From contig NZ_FUEZ01000004.1 of the NCBI RefSeq assembly GCF_900157365.1, forward strand, positions 4,370,966 to 4,434,965: a DNA stretch of 64,000 nucleotides, written 5' to 3'. Below the pieces are notes generated by a model. That model was given only the letters and a program-made list of their open reading frames with translations, was not told where the DNA came from and did no database searches. Source of the DNA: Mycobacterium numidiamassiliense (GTDB lineage: Bacteria > Actinomycetota > Actinomycetes > Mycobacteriales > Mycobacteriaceae). Numbering within the stretch: position 1 is the first letter of the stretch; every line of letters starts with the position of its first letter. Positions 35,872 to 44,408 of this stretch are shown piece after piece. The position numbers and the translations under genes are program-made.

Positions 35872-37041
35872 ATGGCCCGGACTCTGTTTGATGGGCGCCC
35901 GCGCGGGGGTCCTGGGTACAAAACCGACAGCGAAAGCGTCTTTGAGTTCTACAGCCGAGCGGACGGACCCCAATGGGAGCGCATCCGCGACGAGCTAGGG
36001 AAGTGGTACAGCCACTACCCCGACAATGACGGCGATCTGCGGAAGCGCTTCCGTGATCGGGCGCCCGACCAGCATTTCGCGGCTTGGTGGGAGCTGTGGG
36101 TTTACACCTTCTACACCCGCCTCGGGTATGGAGTCGTCCCGCACCCGACGATGCCGAACGGTAAGAAGCCCGATTTTCTAGTAACCCTTAATGGCAAAAG
36201 CACGTACGTCGAGTGCAAAGCAATCCCGGAGAAGCCCCGGTCAGCCAACGAAGCCGGGATCCTCGACTGCACAAACGAAGTCAAGAATCCCGACTTCTGG
36301 CTCGAACTCGACATTGATCAGGAGGGACCGCAGACACCGAGTTGCAATGAAATCAAAGCGCAACTGCAGCAGCACCTCGGGCAGTTAAACGCTGACGACG
36401 TCATCAGTGACCGGGATGCCGGTAAGGATCTTCCGTATTTCCAGGTCCGCGTTCAGGATTGGGTTCTCACCTACACTGCCTACCCCGTGGAGTTGCCGCG
36501 TCGCGGCAACCATGGCCGTCTGCTGGCAATACCCCCGACACCAGACGCCGCGTGGATCGACAACATAGGCCCAATCCGTAAGGCCGTTAGAGCCAAGGGC
36601 CGCAAGTACGCCGGCCTGAACGACCCGCTTTTAGACCCGTTGATAATCGCGATCAACACGTACTGGGTCCCGTCTGCCAACGATGAGGACGAACCGTTTG
36701 AGGCACTGTTCGGAACCCCCGCATTCGCCTACTGGCAAGATATGCGGCCACCCGAGATTCACCCGTTCCGACAGGAGAACGGGTATTGGCGGCGCGACCC
36801 ACCAGCCGGAACCCGCGTATCCGCAGTCCTTCTCGGCCACAACATCACGCCGCACGGATTGGCCACACGCATCCCCCGACTGCTGAAAAATCCATGGTCA
36901 CAAACGCCTGTCCAGGAAACATATGATCTGGCGACAACTACAGCCACCGACGCAGGTCAACCTGTCAATACCGAAGGCACACTTAGTATCAACGACCTCT
37001 TCGGCCTTGCTGCGGACTGGCCACGAGTGGGCAGAACCTAG
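35872..37041 (+). CDS. PD-(D/E)XK-like nuclease, stand-alone
   Basis: 389 residues from ATG 35872. About residues 80-115 contain KKPDFLVTLNGKSTYVECKA, the D...ExK core of the restriction-endonuclease fold, preceded by a helical segment (WWELWVYTFYTRLGYGV) that usually carries the first acidic residue. The rest is unassigned and has no methyltransferase, helicase or specificity domain. The short gap after the DUF732 gene suggests an independent unit. Stand-alone nucleases like this occur in anti-phage islands, but the target is unknown. Confidence 0.65.
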   Translation: MARTLFDGRPRGGPGYKTDSESVFEFYSRADGPQWERIRDELGKWYSHYPDNDGDLRKRFRDRAPDQHFAAWWELWVYTFYTRLGYGVVPHPTMPNGKKPDFLVTLNGKSTYVECKAIPEKPRSANEAGILDCTNEVKNPDFWLELDIDQEGPQTPSCNEIKAQLQQHLGQLNADDVISDRDAGKDLPYFQVRVQDWVLTYTAYPVELPRRGNHGRLLAIPPTPDAAWIDNIGPIRKAVRAKGRKYAGLNDPLLDPLIIAINTYWVPSANDEDEPFEALFGTPAFAYWQDMRPPEIHPFRQENGYWRRDPPAGTRVSAVLLGHNITPHGLATRIPRLLKNPWSQTPVQETYDLATTTATDAGQPVNTEGTLSINDLFGLAADWPRVGRT

Positions 37042-37146
37042 GGCTAAGGGGCTGCCAGGCCAGCTGCCGGGGCTGAGCGTCCCACGCACAGAACGCGGCG
37101 CTGACCCGCGCAACGGTCAGAGCCGCGTTCTCCGCGCTGTGGTGGT

Positions 37147-37512
37147 TTACCGAGCCACCGCCAGCGGAACCAGCCGCAAATCGGCCACATGCCGCAGCGT
37201 GTGCAACATCCGAGCGGTGCGCGCTGCCCGCATGAATGCCAGATCGCCGGTGAGCGGCAACAGCGCCACGGCCACGATCACGCCATCAAACACCAGCCAT
37301 CGGTCCCGCGCGATTCGGCGCAGAGACCACCCCAACCGATGCAGCCGCATGCCTAGCTCCAGGCAAAAGAACCCCAGCAACGCCAAGTGCGCTACCTCGT
37401 ACAGGCCTTCACGAGGCTTATCGACACACGAGGCGACCAAGACCACAAAGTTGGCCACAATGGCGGCAGTCACAAGATGCTCGAAGAGCACCACGGCCGG
37501 CCGCGCGCTCAC
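37147..37512 (-). CDS. Voltage-sensor-domain protein without a pore
   Basis: 121 residues from GTG 37512. Four hydrophobic helices match S1-S4 of the ion-transport superfamily: S1 HLVTAAIVANFVVLVASCV, S2 VAHLALLGFFCLELGMRL with the conserved acidic residue, S3 RWLVFDGVIVAVALLP with its aspartate, and S4 FMRAARTARMLHTLRHV with arginines at every third place. It stops right after S4 (LRLVPLAVAR), so there is no S5-pore-S6. It is either a true sensor-only protein, as in proton channels, or a truncated channel. Coupled by GTGA to the membrane peptide at 37509-37601. Confidence 0.7.
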   Translation of the reverse strand: MSARPAVVLFEHLVTAAIVANFVVLVASCVDKPREGLYEVAHLALLGFFCLELGMRLHRLGWSLRRIARDRWLVFDGVIVAVALLPLTGDLAFMRAARTARMLHTLRHVADLRLVPLAVAR

Positions 37513-37601
37513 CGGCCCGCCACCATCCGACGCACACCCACCAACACCGCGAGCACAGCCAGCATCACACCTACCACAGCAACAGCTAGCACAACGAACA
37601 T
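37509..37601 (-). CDS. 30-residue single-helix membrane peptide
   Basis: ATG 37601 with GGGGATCGGAA upstream. The peptide is almost wholly hydrophobic (VVLAVAVVGVMLAVLAVLVG) with a basic end (VRRMVAGR). Its TGA overlaps the GTG start of the voltage-sensor gene (GTGA), which implies translational coupling. It could be a small subunit or regulator of that protein; nothing comparable is recognised. Confidence 0.5.
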   Translation of the reverse strand: MFVVLAVAVVGVMLAVLAVLVGVRRMVAGR

Positions 37602-38053
37602 TTCCGATCCCCAATCTGCCCATGAACAGGCCTTATGCCCGCTCAACCCACCCCCAATCTTACCCCGTAGCAAACGCCATGGCTACCCAAAAAGGAGTGG
37701 GAAATGCACCAAATACCAAGTACACCAGACATTTTGGACCACAGTCCACGCCACGGCGGTGCCACCCAGCAACAAAGTTCATGGCTTTCCGGAGGCGCGG
37801 AGGCGAAGCAGGTTATCGATCCCTCTGCTACAGATTGTGTTTCCCGGCCCAGCCTGGCGGTGATTCCAGCAAATTACCGTGGACAAGGGTGGAGTTTCGC
37901 CTGATCAGCGCGTGTTTCGGCGATTCTTTACCGGGTGTGGGACAGCGCCGGAAGTGTCCCAACTGCTGTCCCATGTGCGTGTCCCAGGCGGTCGGGACGC
38001 CGAGTTGCGTTTTGCTGTCCAGCCACGTCGCCGGTCGGACTTACTCTGGGCTG
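37602..38053. other. Gap holding an iterated operator-like cluster
   Basis: 452 bp without a supported gene. Its notable content is the TGTCCCA repeat cluster at 37938-37986, about 70 bp before the HTH gene. The left part is AT-richer and featureless to me. Confidence 0.45.
37938..37986. repeat. Iterated TGTCCCA sites upstream of an HTH gene
   Basis: Three direct copies of TGTCCCA start at 37955, 37967 and 37980 (12-13 bp apart, about one helical turn), and one inverted copy TGGGACA lies at 37938. Likely binding sites, possibly for the HTH protein encoded from 38054. Confidence 0.55.
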
Positions 38054-38422
38054 ATGGTGTCAGGTGATCCGACCGCGCGTAAGTGGCTCAGTGCTGATGA
38101 TGCGGTGAAGCAGAAGCAGCAAATCGTTGCTTTGTATCTGCAGGGTGGGTCGGTCCGTGAGATCGCTGCGGCGGCTGCCACGTCGCGTATGTCGGTGCAT
38201 CGCGTAATCAAGACGTACGAGGCTGCGGTCAATCGGCCTGATGTGGATGATCCTGATTACGACGAGGATCTGGACGCTGAGGCTGGCGCGTTGGTCGCGA
38301 AGCTCACCCCGTCGTTGAGTTGCGAGGACATCACCAGCCGTGCGCAATTCGATCTGCTCGACGATCTTGAGAAGTTCCGGTGGTCGCATCTGCCTGCCGA
38401 CCACCCCGCTCGCGCAGTCTGA
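38054..38422 (+). CDS. Helix-turn-helix DNA-binding protein
   Basis: 122 residues. QQIVALYLQGGSVREIAAAA and TSRMSVHRVIKTYE form a homeodomain-like/resolvase-type helix-turn-helix. The C-terminal half is acidic (DDPDYDEDLDAEAG). No catalytic motif, so probably a regulator. The TGTCCCA cluster lies immediately upstream. Confidence 0.65.
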   Translation: MVSGDPTARKWLSADDAVKQKQQIVALYLQGGSVREIAAAAATSRMSVHRVIKTYEAAVNRPDVDDPDYDEDLDAEAGALVAKLTPSLSCEDITSRAQFDLLDDLEKFRWSHLPADHPARAV

Positions 38423-38656
38423 GGTGGCGCGGGGTTCGGTTAGCGGTTGAACGCATTCGGGAAGGCAGGCCGAGGCGGGCCACAGGCGAATGATTCAGTG
38501 ACGCGCTACGAGTCGGTGTCACCACCTCGTAGGGACCATCCTTTCCCAAATTCGAACTGGATATGCGGACGGGCAATTGCGCTCGAACGGTCATCGCACT
38601 GTGGGAACGGCTTAGCGTCCCCGTGGAGGTCGTGACCGCCCAGTAGGGTGCGCTCC

Positions 38657-39520
38657 ATGAGCGCAAACGGCGCCGCCGATGAACCAACAGTGGAGCAGGG
38701 TTACGAGCGGTTGAAAACCCGCGTCGGCACTCAGCTCGAGACACTGCTCGGGTTAGAGGTCGCACAGACATCTGAGGTCGCGGCTGACAATCAGTACTTG
38801 CACCCGATCTATCGCACATTCCAGCAGGCCGTTATTGAGTGTCTGCTCACCGCGCTCGACCATCTTCGGTTCTTGGCTTGGAGTCTGCAGAACCGGAATG
38901 AGCCCTTCCCCTACGCGCAATTCACGGTCATAAGGACAGCGATCACCGCTGCATCGACGGCGTTGTGGATGCTTAGCGGGAGCAATGCCGATGAGCGGCG
39001 AATCCGCGCGCTTGAGTTCTATCTGAAGGACTTCAAGTCGAATGCCTCGTGGATAGATACGGTGAAAAAGCAGCCCCAGCTGCAAAATCTGTCCCCCGCA
39101 GACCAGATAAGAGCCGACGCAGAACGCGCGGTGTTGGACACCCGACAAGACCTGCTTGTGCAAATGGCCAATTCACTGCTCAACCCGCAGCCGCCGTTCA
39201 CGCGCCAGACCCTCGAACGCACCTCGGATACCAAGATGGTGACGATCGCTGGCAGTGAAACTGCCGCCCTTGGCTCGGGCGGCTTCGACCCCGGCGTGAC
39301 ACTGCTCAACACATGGCAGACGATGAGCGGCTACGCGCGCGCTCGGCCCTGGGCGGCGCTGCCCGGTAAGCACCCTGAAGGTGAGATCGATCCGGTGACG
39401 GGCATGCAAAAGATCACCCAGAAGGGCGACCCGCACGCGTTGTTAGACGCTGCGTTTCGTGGGCTGCTTGTGGTCGAGCAGGCCGTCGGCAGGCTGGTGG
39501 GATTGTCAGCGGCGCCCTGA
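38657..39520 (+). CDS. Hypothetical protein, paralogue of the 50239-51228 gene
   Basis: 287 residues from ATG 38657. Mostly helical. The segment FTVIRTAITAASTALWMLSG then DERRIRALEFYLKDF aligns by eye with FPLARTSAVIAAKAWYVLTA then EERLRRFLNEEL in the protein at 50239-51228. Both have similar length and a C-terminal helical half. Function unknown. Confidence 0.6.
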   Translation: MSANGAADEPTVEQGYERLKTRVGTQLETLLGLEVAQTSEVAADNQYLHPIYRTFQQAVIECLLTALDHLRFLAWSLQNRNEPFPYAQFTVIRTAITAASTALWMLSGSNADERRIRALEFYLKDFKSNASWIDTVKKQPQLQNLSPADQIRADAERAVLDTRQDLLVQMANSLLNPQPPFTRQTLERTSDTKMVTIAGSETAALGSGGFDPGVTLLNTWQTMSGYARARPWAALPGKHPEGEIDPVTGMQKITQKGDPHALLDAAFRGLLVVEQAVGRLVGLSAAP

Positions 39521-39537
39521 CTACCGGGTGAGCAACT

Positions 39538-39758
39538 TTGTGGGGTCGCCTCCTGTTGGATGACCGGATCTTCCTTGATCCCAGAGGGGAACAGGTGAGG
39601 TCGCTCGATCCTGACGCCCCGGAAGGCGAGTGGTGGATTTTGATCGGCCGGGAGACCAGGCAGCGTCCCTGGGCTGGTATATCGGTTGGAGCACCTACCG
39701 CCGCCTTGAGACAGCGAAGCGAGCCGCGGACGATTACGAGCGCGCGGACCCGCAGTAG
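39538..39758 (+). pseudogene. Possible frameshifted small gene
   Basis: One frame gives WGRLLLDDRIFLDPRGEQV and EGEWWILIGRETRQR. A second frame near 39670 continues as GWYIGWSTYRRLETAKRAAD and ends at 39758. Joining them gives a plausible 70-residue protein, but the start (TTG) is weak. The rest of 39759-39929 holds nothing I can support. Confidence 0.28.
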
Positions 39759-39929
39759 CAGGTAGGTCAGTGTCAGCGGTGATCTCCTCGTTGGTGACCT
39801 TCTCGTTGTAGAACCTCTTGTTGCAGAACTTCTTGGTGCGGGTCGCCGCGCCTAGGCCCATTGTCGTAATGGCGCCGATTACGCGAAGAACACTACAAAG
39901 ACGCCGGGCTATCCCGTGGACGCTCTTAG

Positions 39930-40565
39930 TCAGGTCGCGCGCTCGCCGTTACCGTCATCGTCGTTCTTGATCTGTTTGGCGAGACCCTCAAAAAACCTGT
40001 TGGCCTTGGGGGATCCCTCCCGACGTACCTTGTCCACGTACGGCTCCCAATCGTGCCAGTATTTGGTGACGGCCTCTCCAAAGAAGGCATCCACGATGCG
40101 GAACGGGATCTCGTGGTTATCGACCGATATCGCTAAGTCCTCAAAAAAATCCAGCAAAGTCATTAGCTCCGCGTACTCGCGCGAATTCGAGCCGCGAAGG
40201 TCAAGCGCCTTGTCCCTGAGTTCCTCCGAGCCGCCGGCTTTCACCCAGATCCGAACTTTCCTGCGCACGGGTCGAAGGGCGTCCCATCTCCCCGAGAATT
40301 CCGATCTTTTCTGCTCGTTCTTATTCAGCCTCGCTTCCCTCACCTGTGCCAGCGCAGCGTAAACCTGCGCCAGCGCGATGAGCGCCGCCACAGCGAGAAC
40401 GGCTGTCGCAGCGGCCGTCACAATCTCAGCCGAGTTCGGGTCGGGCGGGTGGTGGTCTCGCAGCTCGACGCGCTGAATTGCGGCAATGACTCCGAAGGTG
40501 ACGGCAAGACCCCAGCCCAGGGTCGCCAGTATCGGCCACAAAATTCGCCGCCAACTACGAGCCAC
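39930..40565 (-). CDS. DUF4760-like membrane protein
   Basis: 211 residues. Two N-terminal membrane helices (LWPILATLGWGLAVTFGVIA and IVTAAATAVLAVAALIALAQ) are followed by a helical cytoplasmic domain with EYAELMTLLDFFEDLAISVD and FFGEAVTKYWHDWEPYV, the pattern of DUF4760. Function of the family is unknown. Monocistronic by position. Confidence 0.65.
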   Translation of the reverse strand: MARSWRRILWPILATLGWGLAVTFGVIAAIQRVELRDHHPPDPNSAEIVTAAATAVLAVAALIALAQVYAALAQVREARLNKNEQKRSEFSGRWDALRPVRRKVRIWVKAGGSEELRDKALDLRGSNSREYAELMTLLDFFEDLAISVDNHEIPFRIVDAFFGEAVTKYWHDWEPYVDKVRREGSPKANRFFEGLAKQIKNDDDGNGERAT

Positions 40566-40796
40566 AGCAGCACTGTAATTTATTTGGTAGCGGCCCGTCG
40601 CTGGAACTGCTTAGACAGCCGCTGTTTTCGATTTTGAGAAAGTACGCTTTAGCCAAAAGAATCCCTTAAGCCTTGGCCGATGATGCCGCGCGGCTAGCGG
40701 TCTGGAAGTGCTGGCGCCGAACTGCCAAAGAAACATTCAAGCTGCGAAGGACCGATAGTTCAGCTTGGCCGGTGTCCGCGGGCACTTGGGCGTCAC

Positions 40797-41252
40797 CTAT
40801 TTCCTGCCACGCGCTGTTCCGGTCCCGAAGAGCCACCCCAGCCCGATACCGGCCAATCCGCTCGCCAGCGAAACGAGTTGGGCCGCACCTGTCGATTGGC
40901 CTGGGTTGGGTTTGATCGCGACCACGTAAACGATGACGAAGAGTGCGGTAACCATTATCAAGGTCGCCACGACGCGGACCCAATCCAGTGAATCCTTTGG
41001 AGGACCAGCCTGAGAGGTGCCTTGTTGAGGTGCGGCTAGGCTTTTCCTGAAATCCAGTAGGGACCCCAGGTCCCCCGTTTCTATGTACTTACTTTGGGCC
41101 GCCGCAAGCAACGCCCGCTCCAGCTGTTCACCAGTGGTCAAGCGGTGTTTAGTCTCGATACCGAATGTGCGTCTGGGCTCAAACTCAGGAATACGCTCTA
41201 GCATCGCAATTCTCTGCGCGATTGACGGGTCTGTCGGCGTTGGCTCCGCCAT
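40797..41252 (-). CDS. Small two-helix membrane protein
   Basis: 151 residues from ATG 41252. A soluble N-terminal part (about 1-90) is followed by two membrane helices (VVATLIMVTALFVIVYVVAI; GAAQLVSLASGLAGIGLGWLF) and a short basic tail. Topology resembles small phage membrane proteins, but no holin signature is seen. It lies downstream of the RepA-like operon on the same strand. Confidence 0.55.
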   Translation of the reverse strand: MAEPTPTDPSIAQRIAMLERIPEFEPRRTFGIETKHRLTTGEQLERALLAAAQSKYIETGDLGSLLDFRKSLAAPQQGTSQAGPPKDSLDWVRVVATLIMVTALFVIVYVVAIKPNPGQSTGAAQLVSLASGLAGIGLGWLFGTGTARGRK

Positions 41253-41430
41253 AACGTGCCCTTCTGCAGTCATACAGGTACAGCGTGAAGTATGGCACCA
41301 TGAATACAGTTGCGAAACGAATCTGCAACGTTCGTATAGCTGCGTTTTCGCGGTGGGGTCGAACGCCGGACAGCGTCAGGAGTGCCTCGGCCGGACTCTT
41401 TCTGTCTTTCTGTCTGTCCGTCTTGCCCGG

Positions 41431-41505
41431 TCTGTCCACCCCCTAAAGGGGGGTGTGGTGGACGGACATGTCCGCAGGGTCGTGGACAGATATGGACACG
41501 CGGAC
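41431..41505. repeat. Cluster of GGACA/TGTCC words and palindromes next to the RepA-like gene
   Basis: An imperfect hairpin pairs GTCCACC (41434-41440) with GGTGGAC (41457-41463). A perfect 12-bp palindrome CGGACATGTCCG occupies 41463-41474. Further GGACA copies follow in TGGACAG, TGGACAC and CGGACAT up to about 41505. It lies just past the end of the RepA-like ATPase gene and could be a replication origin or an operator. It may also include a terminator. Confidence 0.45.
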
Positions 41506-41509
41506 ATCG

Positions 41510-42610
41510 CTATTCGCCAGCCAATCTGTAGAACGGACGCTGCTCTGTGCTGTCGTTGACCAAGAGACCGGCTTCTAGCAGTTCATTTACCGAGCGGTGG
41601 AACGTCGCAGGCGCCATGTCCGCGACGGCGCGCAGTTGCGCTTTCGTTCCTCCGGTTTTGGAAAAGTGCGAACGGAACACGGACAACAGCTTGTCCGCCG
41701 ATGGGGTTTGTCCGCGGTCTCGGTGGACAGAAATAGCAGCGCTAGCGGTGCCGGTGATCGGGTCGAGTTTCAGGCTGTGGCGGTCGAATTCGGGTCCGTC
41801 TTTGCGCTTCTCTCTGTCTAGCGTGATCACGCCGCCGTCACGAGATGTGAAGTACACGGTGTCCGCGGCGGCCTCGAACGCCGACGACCCGCGCAGCGTC
41901 TTGCCGTCTTTGCCGGCGTGATGGACACCGAGGACCACGCCGCGCTGACCCGGTGTCATGTGCAGCAGCCGCGTCATCGCATCCACGACCCGACCGCAGT
42001 CCTTCGCCGAGTTCTCGTCCGCGCCCACCATGCACCTGGCAACGGTGTCCAAGACGACGACGTCGTAGCCGCCCCAGTCGATCAGCGCGCAGAGTTGATC
42101 GACCTCGTGGCGGTTGGTGAGGTTGATCGGTTCGGGCAGCAGATGCAGCCACTCGTCGCTGATCTCCCGCTGCCAGGCGGTCTCCCAGGCGTCGGTGCGC
42201 CCCTTGAAGCCGAACGCTCCCTCGGCCACCACATAGAGGACGCGGCGTTGCACGGTGTCGCGGTTCTGCCAGCGCCGGCCGGTGGCTACCGACGCCGCCC
42301 AGTCCAACGCGATGAACGTCTTTGCGGTACCCCAGCTGCCGTACAACAAAGCGGTGGTGCCCTGATCCAGAACATTGTCGATGAGAGGTTCTGGATCGGG
42401 CAGGTTGCGCAGCGCTGATCGTGTCAGGATGCGGTCGGCAAGAACCGGCGTGACTCGCAGGTTTTTGTCGTAGGCAGCCCCGGTGTACGGCGGCTCGACG
42501 AGGCCGGGGTTGTCAGGATGCTGCCCGTTACGCTGTGCCTTCTCGGGGCGCTCGTCTTCGGCGACCCATTCTCGGTACTCCGCGGTCCGGTCGGCGTCGT
42601 CGTCGCTCAT
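41510..42610 (-). CDS. RepA-like AAA ATPase (RecA-fold helicase) with C-terminal winged helix
   Basis: 366 residues. The RecA-like core has Walker A in LLYGSWGTAKTFIALDWA, a Walker B type strand in YDVVVLDTVARC and the sensor segment VLGVHHAGKDGKTLRGSSA, as in AAA_25/RepA replicative helicases of plasmids and phages. The C-terminus (KAQLRAVADMAPATFHRSV) looks like a winged helix. Forms an operon with two upstream genes by 4-bp overlaps, ending the order HTH - hypothetical - ATPase. Likely the replication module of the element. Confidence 0.75.
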   Translation of the reverse strand: MSDDDADRTAEYREWVAEDERPEKAQRNGQHPDNPGLVEPPYTGAAYDKNLRVTPVLADRILTRSALRNLPDPEPLIDNVLDQGTTALLYGSWGTAKTFIALDWAASVATGRRWQNRDTVQRRVLYVVAEGAFGFKGRTDAWETAWQREISDEWLHLLPEPINLTNRHEVDQLCALIDWGGYDVVVLDTVARCMVGADENSAKDCGRVVDAMTRLLHMTPGQRGVVLGVHHAGKDGKTLRGSSAFEAAADTVYFTSRDGGVITLDREKRKDGPEFDRHSLKLDPITGTASAAISVHRDRGQTPSADKLLSVFRSHFSKTGGTKAQLRAVADMAPATFHRSVNELLEAGLLVNDSTEQRPFYRLAGE

Positions 42611-42966
42611 GTCCCGACTCCTTGTAGCCGGGCCAACTCCGTGGCGAGGGCGCGGTCACCGCGCCGCCACAACGCCCTAGAAACCGCCAGCGGCACCAGC
42701 GGCGCCACACCCGCGGCGTGAAGATGCAAGGCCGCGGCAACCCACGCATTGAGGTGCCGCTCAACCAACGCCGCGGTACACCGTTGTGTCCGTTCAGCTT
42801 TCGCCGCGGCGCGATGACCCATCCGTAACTGGGCCAGCAGGTCATCGCGTGGTGACACATACTCGGCGGATATTCGGAAACCGGTGGGTGCGGTAACATC
42901 GGTGATGAGATCCTCGCCAGGAAATTCACCGAAATTGCCGTCGCCACCGTGCGGCGGCAATTTCAT
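42607..42966 (-). CDS. Hypothetical protein of the replication module
   Basis: 119 residues, helical and alanine/arginine-rich (LRMGHRAAAKAERTQRCTAA; NAWVAAALHLHAAGV). ATGA overlaps with both neighbours indicate co-translation with the ATPase. It may be a primase-like or loading accessory; no motif supports this. Confidence 0.5.
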   Translation of the reverse strand: MKLPPHGGDGNFGEFPGEDLITDVTAPTGFRISAEYVSPRDDLLAQLRMGHRAAAKAERTQRCTAALVERHLNAWVAAALHLHAAGVAPLVPLAVSRALWRRGDRALATELARLQGVGT

Positions 42967-43196
42967 TTGCGAGACGCCTCCAACGCGGCATCAACCTCAG
43001 CGAGATCGATACGCACAAGCCGGCCTAGACGGTATGAAGGCAATCTCCCGTCCGCAATCATGTTTTTGACGGTGCGTGCGGCTACACCCAGATACTCGGC
43101 CACGCCGTTGGTGGACGCCCAGCGGCGCCCCACCGGAGTCGGCGTGTCGAGGTGTCGGCGGGCATACCGATTCGATGGAATAATGTCAACAGGCAC
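42963..43196 (-). CDS. Excisionase-like HTH protein (second in the element)
   Basis: 77 residues from GTG 43196. WASTNGVAEYLGVAARTVKN then MIADGRLPSYRLGRLVRIDL is the canonical MerR/Xis-type winged helix (helix-turn-helix followed by the YRLGRLVRI wing). It heads the ATPase operon, so it could be a copy-control regulator or an excisionase. Confidence 0.72.
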   Translation of the reverse strand: MPVDIIPSNRYARRHLDTPTPVGRRWASTNGVAEYLGVAARTVKNMIADGRLPSYRLGRLVRIDLAEVDAALEASRK

Positions 43197-43643
43197 GAAA
43201 AACCCTCCACGAAGCAGTTTTTCGGCTGGCCCACTGTCACCGTACTTCGCTGAGGGGCGGGACCGCGACTTCGTGGTCGCTGAGTTGGTAGTGGTAGATC
43301 TTTAGACCTGCCGTGGAGCATGGCGGGTCTACCCTCTTGGCTTATCGGTGAATTTACAAGCAACTAGGGGTAAATGCGGGTAACTGCTGCGGCGCGTCGG
43401 AGTTGAGACGCGAACGGGCACAAAGAAGTACGCGCCTGTACTTCGGGCTAGGGGCGGTTTCTTCTTGGCCAAGCTCGGCCGAACCGGTCTGATAAGCCCC
43501 AACCCGCGCACGTGACCCGAGCAGTCCTCGGCCCTCGAATCGCGTCAACCCATTCGACAAAGTCACGAGCCTATCGGTCGCCTGGCCCAACCTCCACAGA
43601 CGGCCTTCAGGTCAATCCGCTTATCGCCTATACGATTGACAGC
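43197..43643. other. Divergent control region
   Basis: 447 bp between the leftward replication operon and the rightward metalloprotease gene. The word TATACGAT about 7 bp before the GTG/ATG starts at 43644/43647 resembles a -10 element, suggesting a leaderless transcript. No gene is supported. Confidence 0.45.
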
Positions 43644-43646
43644 GTG

Positions 43647-44234
43647 ATGCCGACCCGAGATGAAGAGGCCGCCGAAGCGCGGCGCATCACGGCGTACCAC
43701 GAAGCCGGCCATGCTCGGGCAGCGGTGAGGCGCGGCGGGACTGTTCACCAGATAGACATCACCACCGACGACCTGAACGGAATCTACGACGGCAACACCC
43801 ACGCTGACATTGACGATGTCCACTTGGGCTTCCACGCGTACTCAGGGCCTTGGGTTTCAGCGCGTTACCTCCATGCTCCGGAAGAATCCGTCGATATCGA
43901 CCGCGTGATGCCCTTCGTGCGCTACAGCCAGGCTGATTGGCCGATGTTGCAGAAGGCATTAGGTCGCACCGATGTTACCGAAGACGTGGCCTTCGACGCA
44001 TACACGCGACACCAATTCGACCGCGACCCGGAACCTGGTGAAGTTCGGCCAGACGCCGAAACGGCGAACTCGTGGCATCAGGAATATGAAGACGAATGGT
44101 CCCAGATCGAAGACCTTGCCGAAAGATTGTTGGCGGGGCAAATGGAGATCCAGGTCGGCGACAGTGTCTTGGTCCGTGTCGGGGAATCAGATTGCTGGCG
44201 AAGGCCGGACTACGCACCGCCGCCTGACGATTAA
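43647..44234 (+). CDS. M41-like zinc metalloprotease domain protein
   Basis: 195 residues (GTG 43644 in frame one codon upstream). ARRITAYHEAGHARAAVRRG carries HEAGH, the zinc site of FtsH-type M41 peptidases, here without any AAA ATPase or membrane helix. The following HQIDITTDD strand matches the fold. A C-terminal acidic region (EYEDEWSQIEDLAERLLAG) is extra. It may process a repressor or other phage protein; the target is unknown. Confidence 0.65.
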   Translation: MPTRDEEAAEARRITAYHEAGHARAAVRRGGTVHQIDITTDDLNGIYDGNTHADIDDVHLGFHAYSGPWVSARYLHAPEESVDIDRVMPFVRYSQADWPMLQKALGRTDVTEDVAFDAYTRHQFDRDPEPGEVRPDAETANSWHQEYEDEWSQIEDLAERLLAGQMEIQVGDSVLVRVGESDCWRRPDYAPPPDD

Positions 44235-44408
44235 ACCGTGAGTGCCGGGTGCTCGAATCCCGTTGCCTGCCAACCACCCACTCGACTTCCACGTTTTCCA
44301 TACGAGAGTGCTGCGTACTCCCGTCTTACCCACGTCGAAATTAAATGCGGCCCTTACACTTTCACACTCTGCTGACGTGTTGAGCTTGAAATGCTGACTC
44401 CCGCAGCG

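Noticed and set aside
44235..44280. tRNA-like 3' end (GGGTGCTCGAATCCC ... CCA)
   Set aside because: Resembles a T-arm, but no matching 5' acceptor strand, D-arm or anticodon arm lies upstream; at best a chance match or a remnant.
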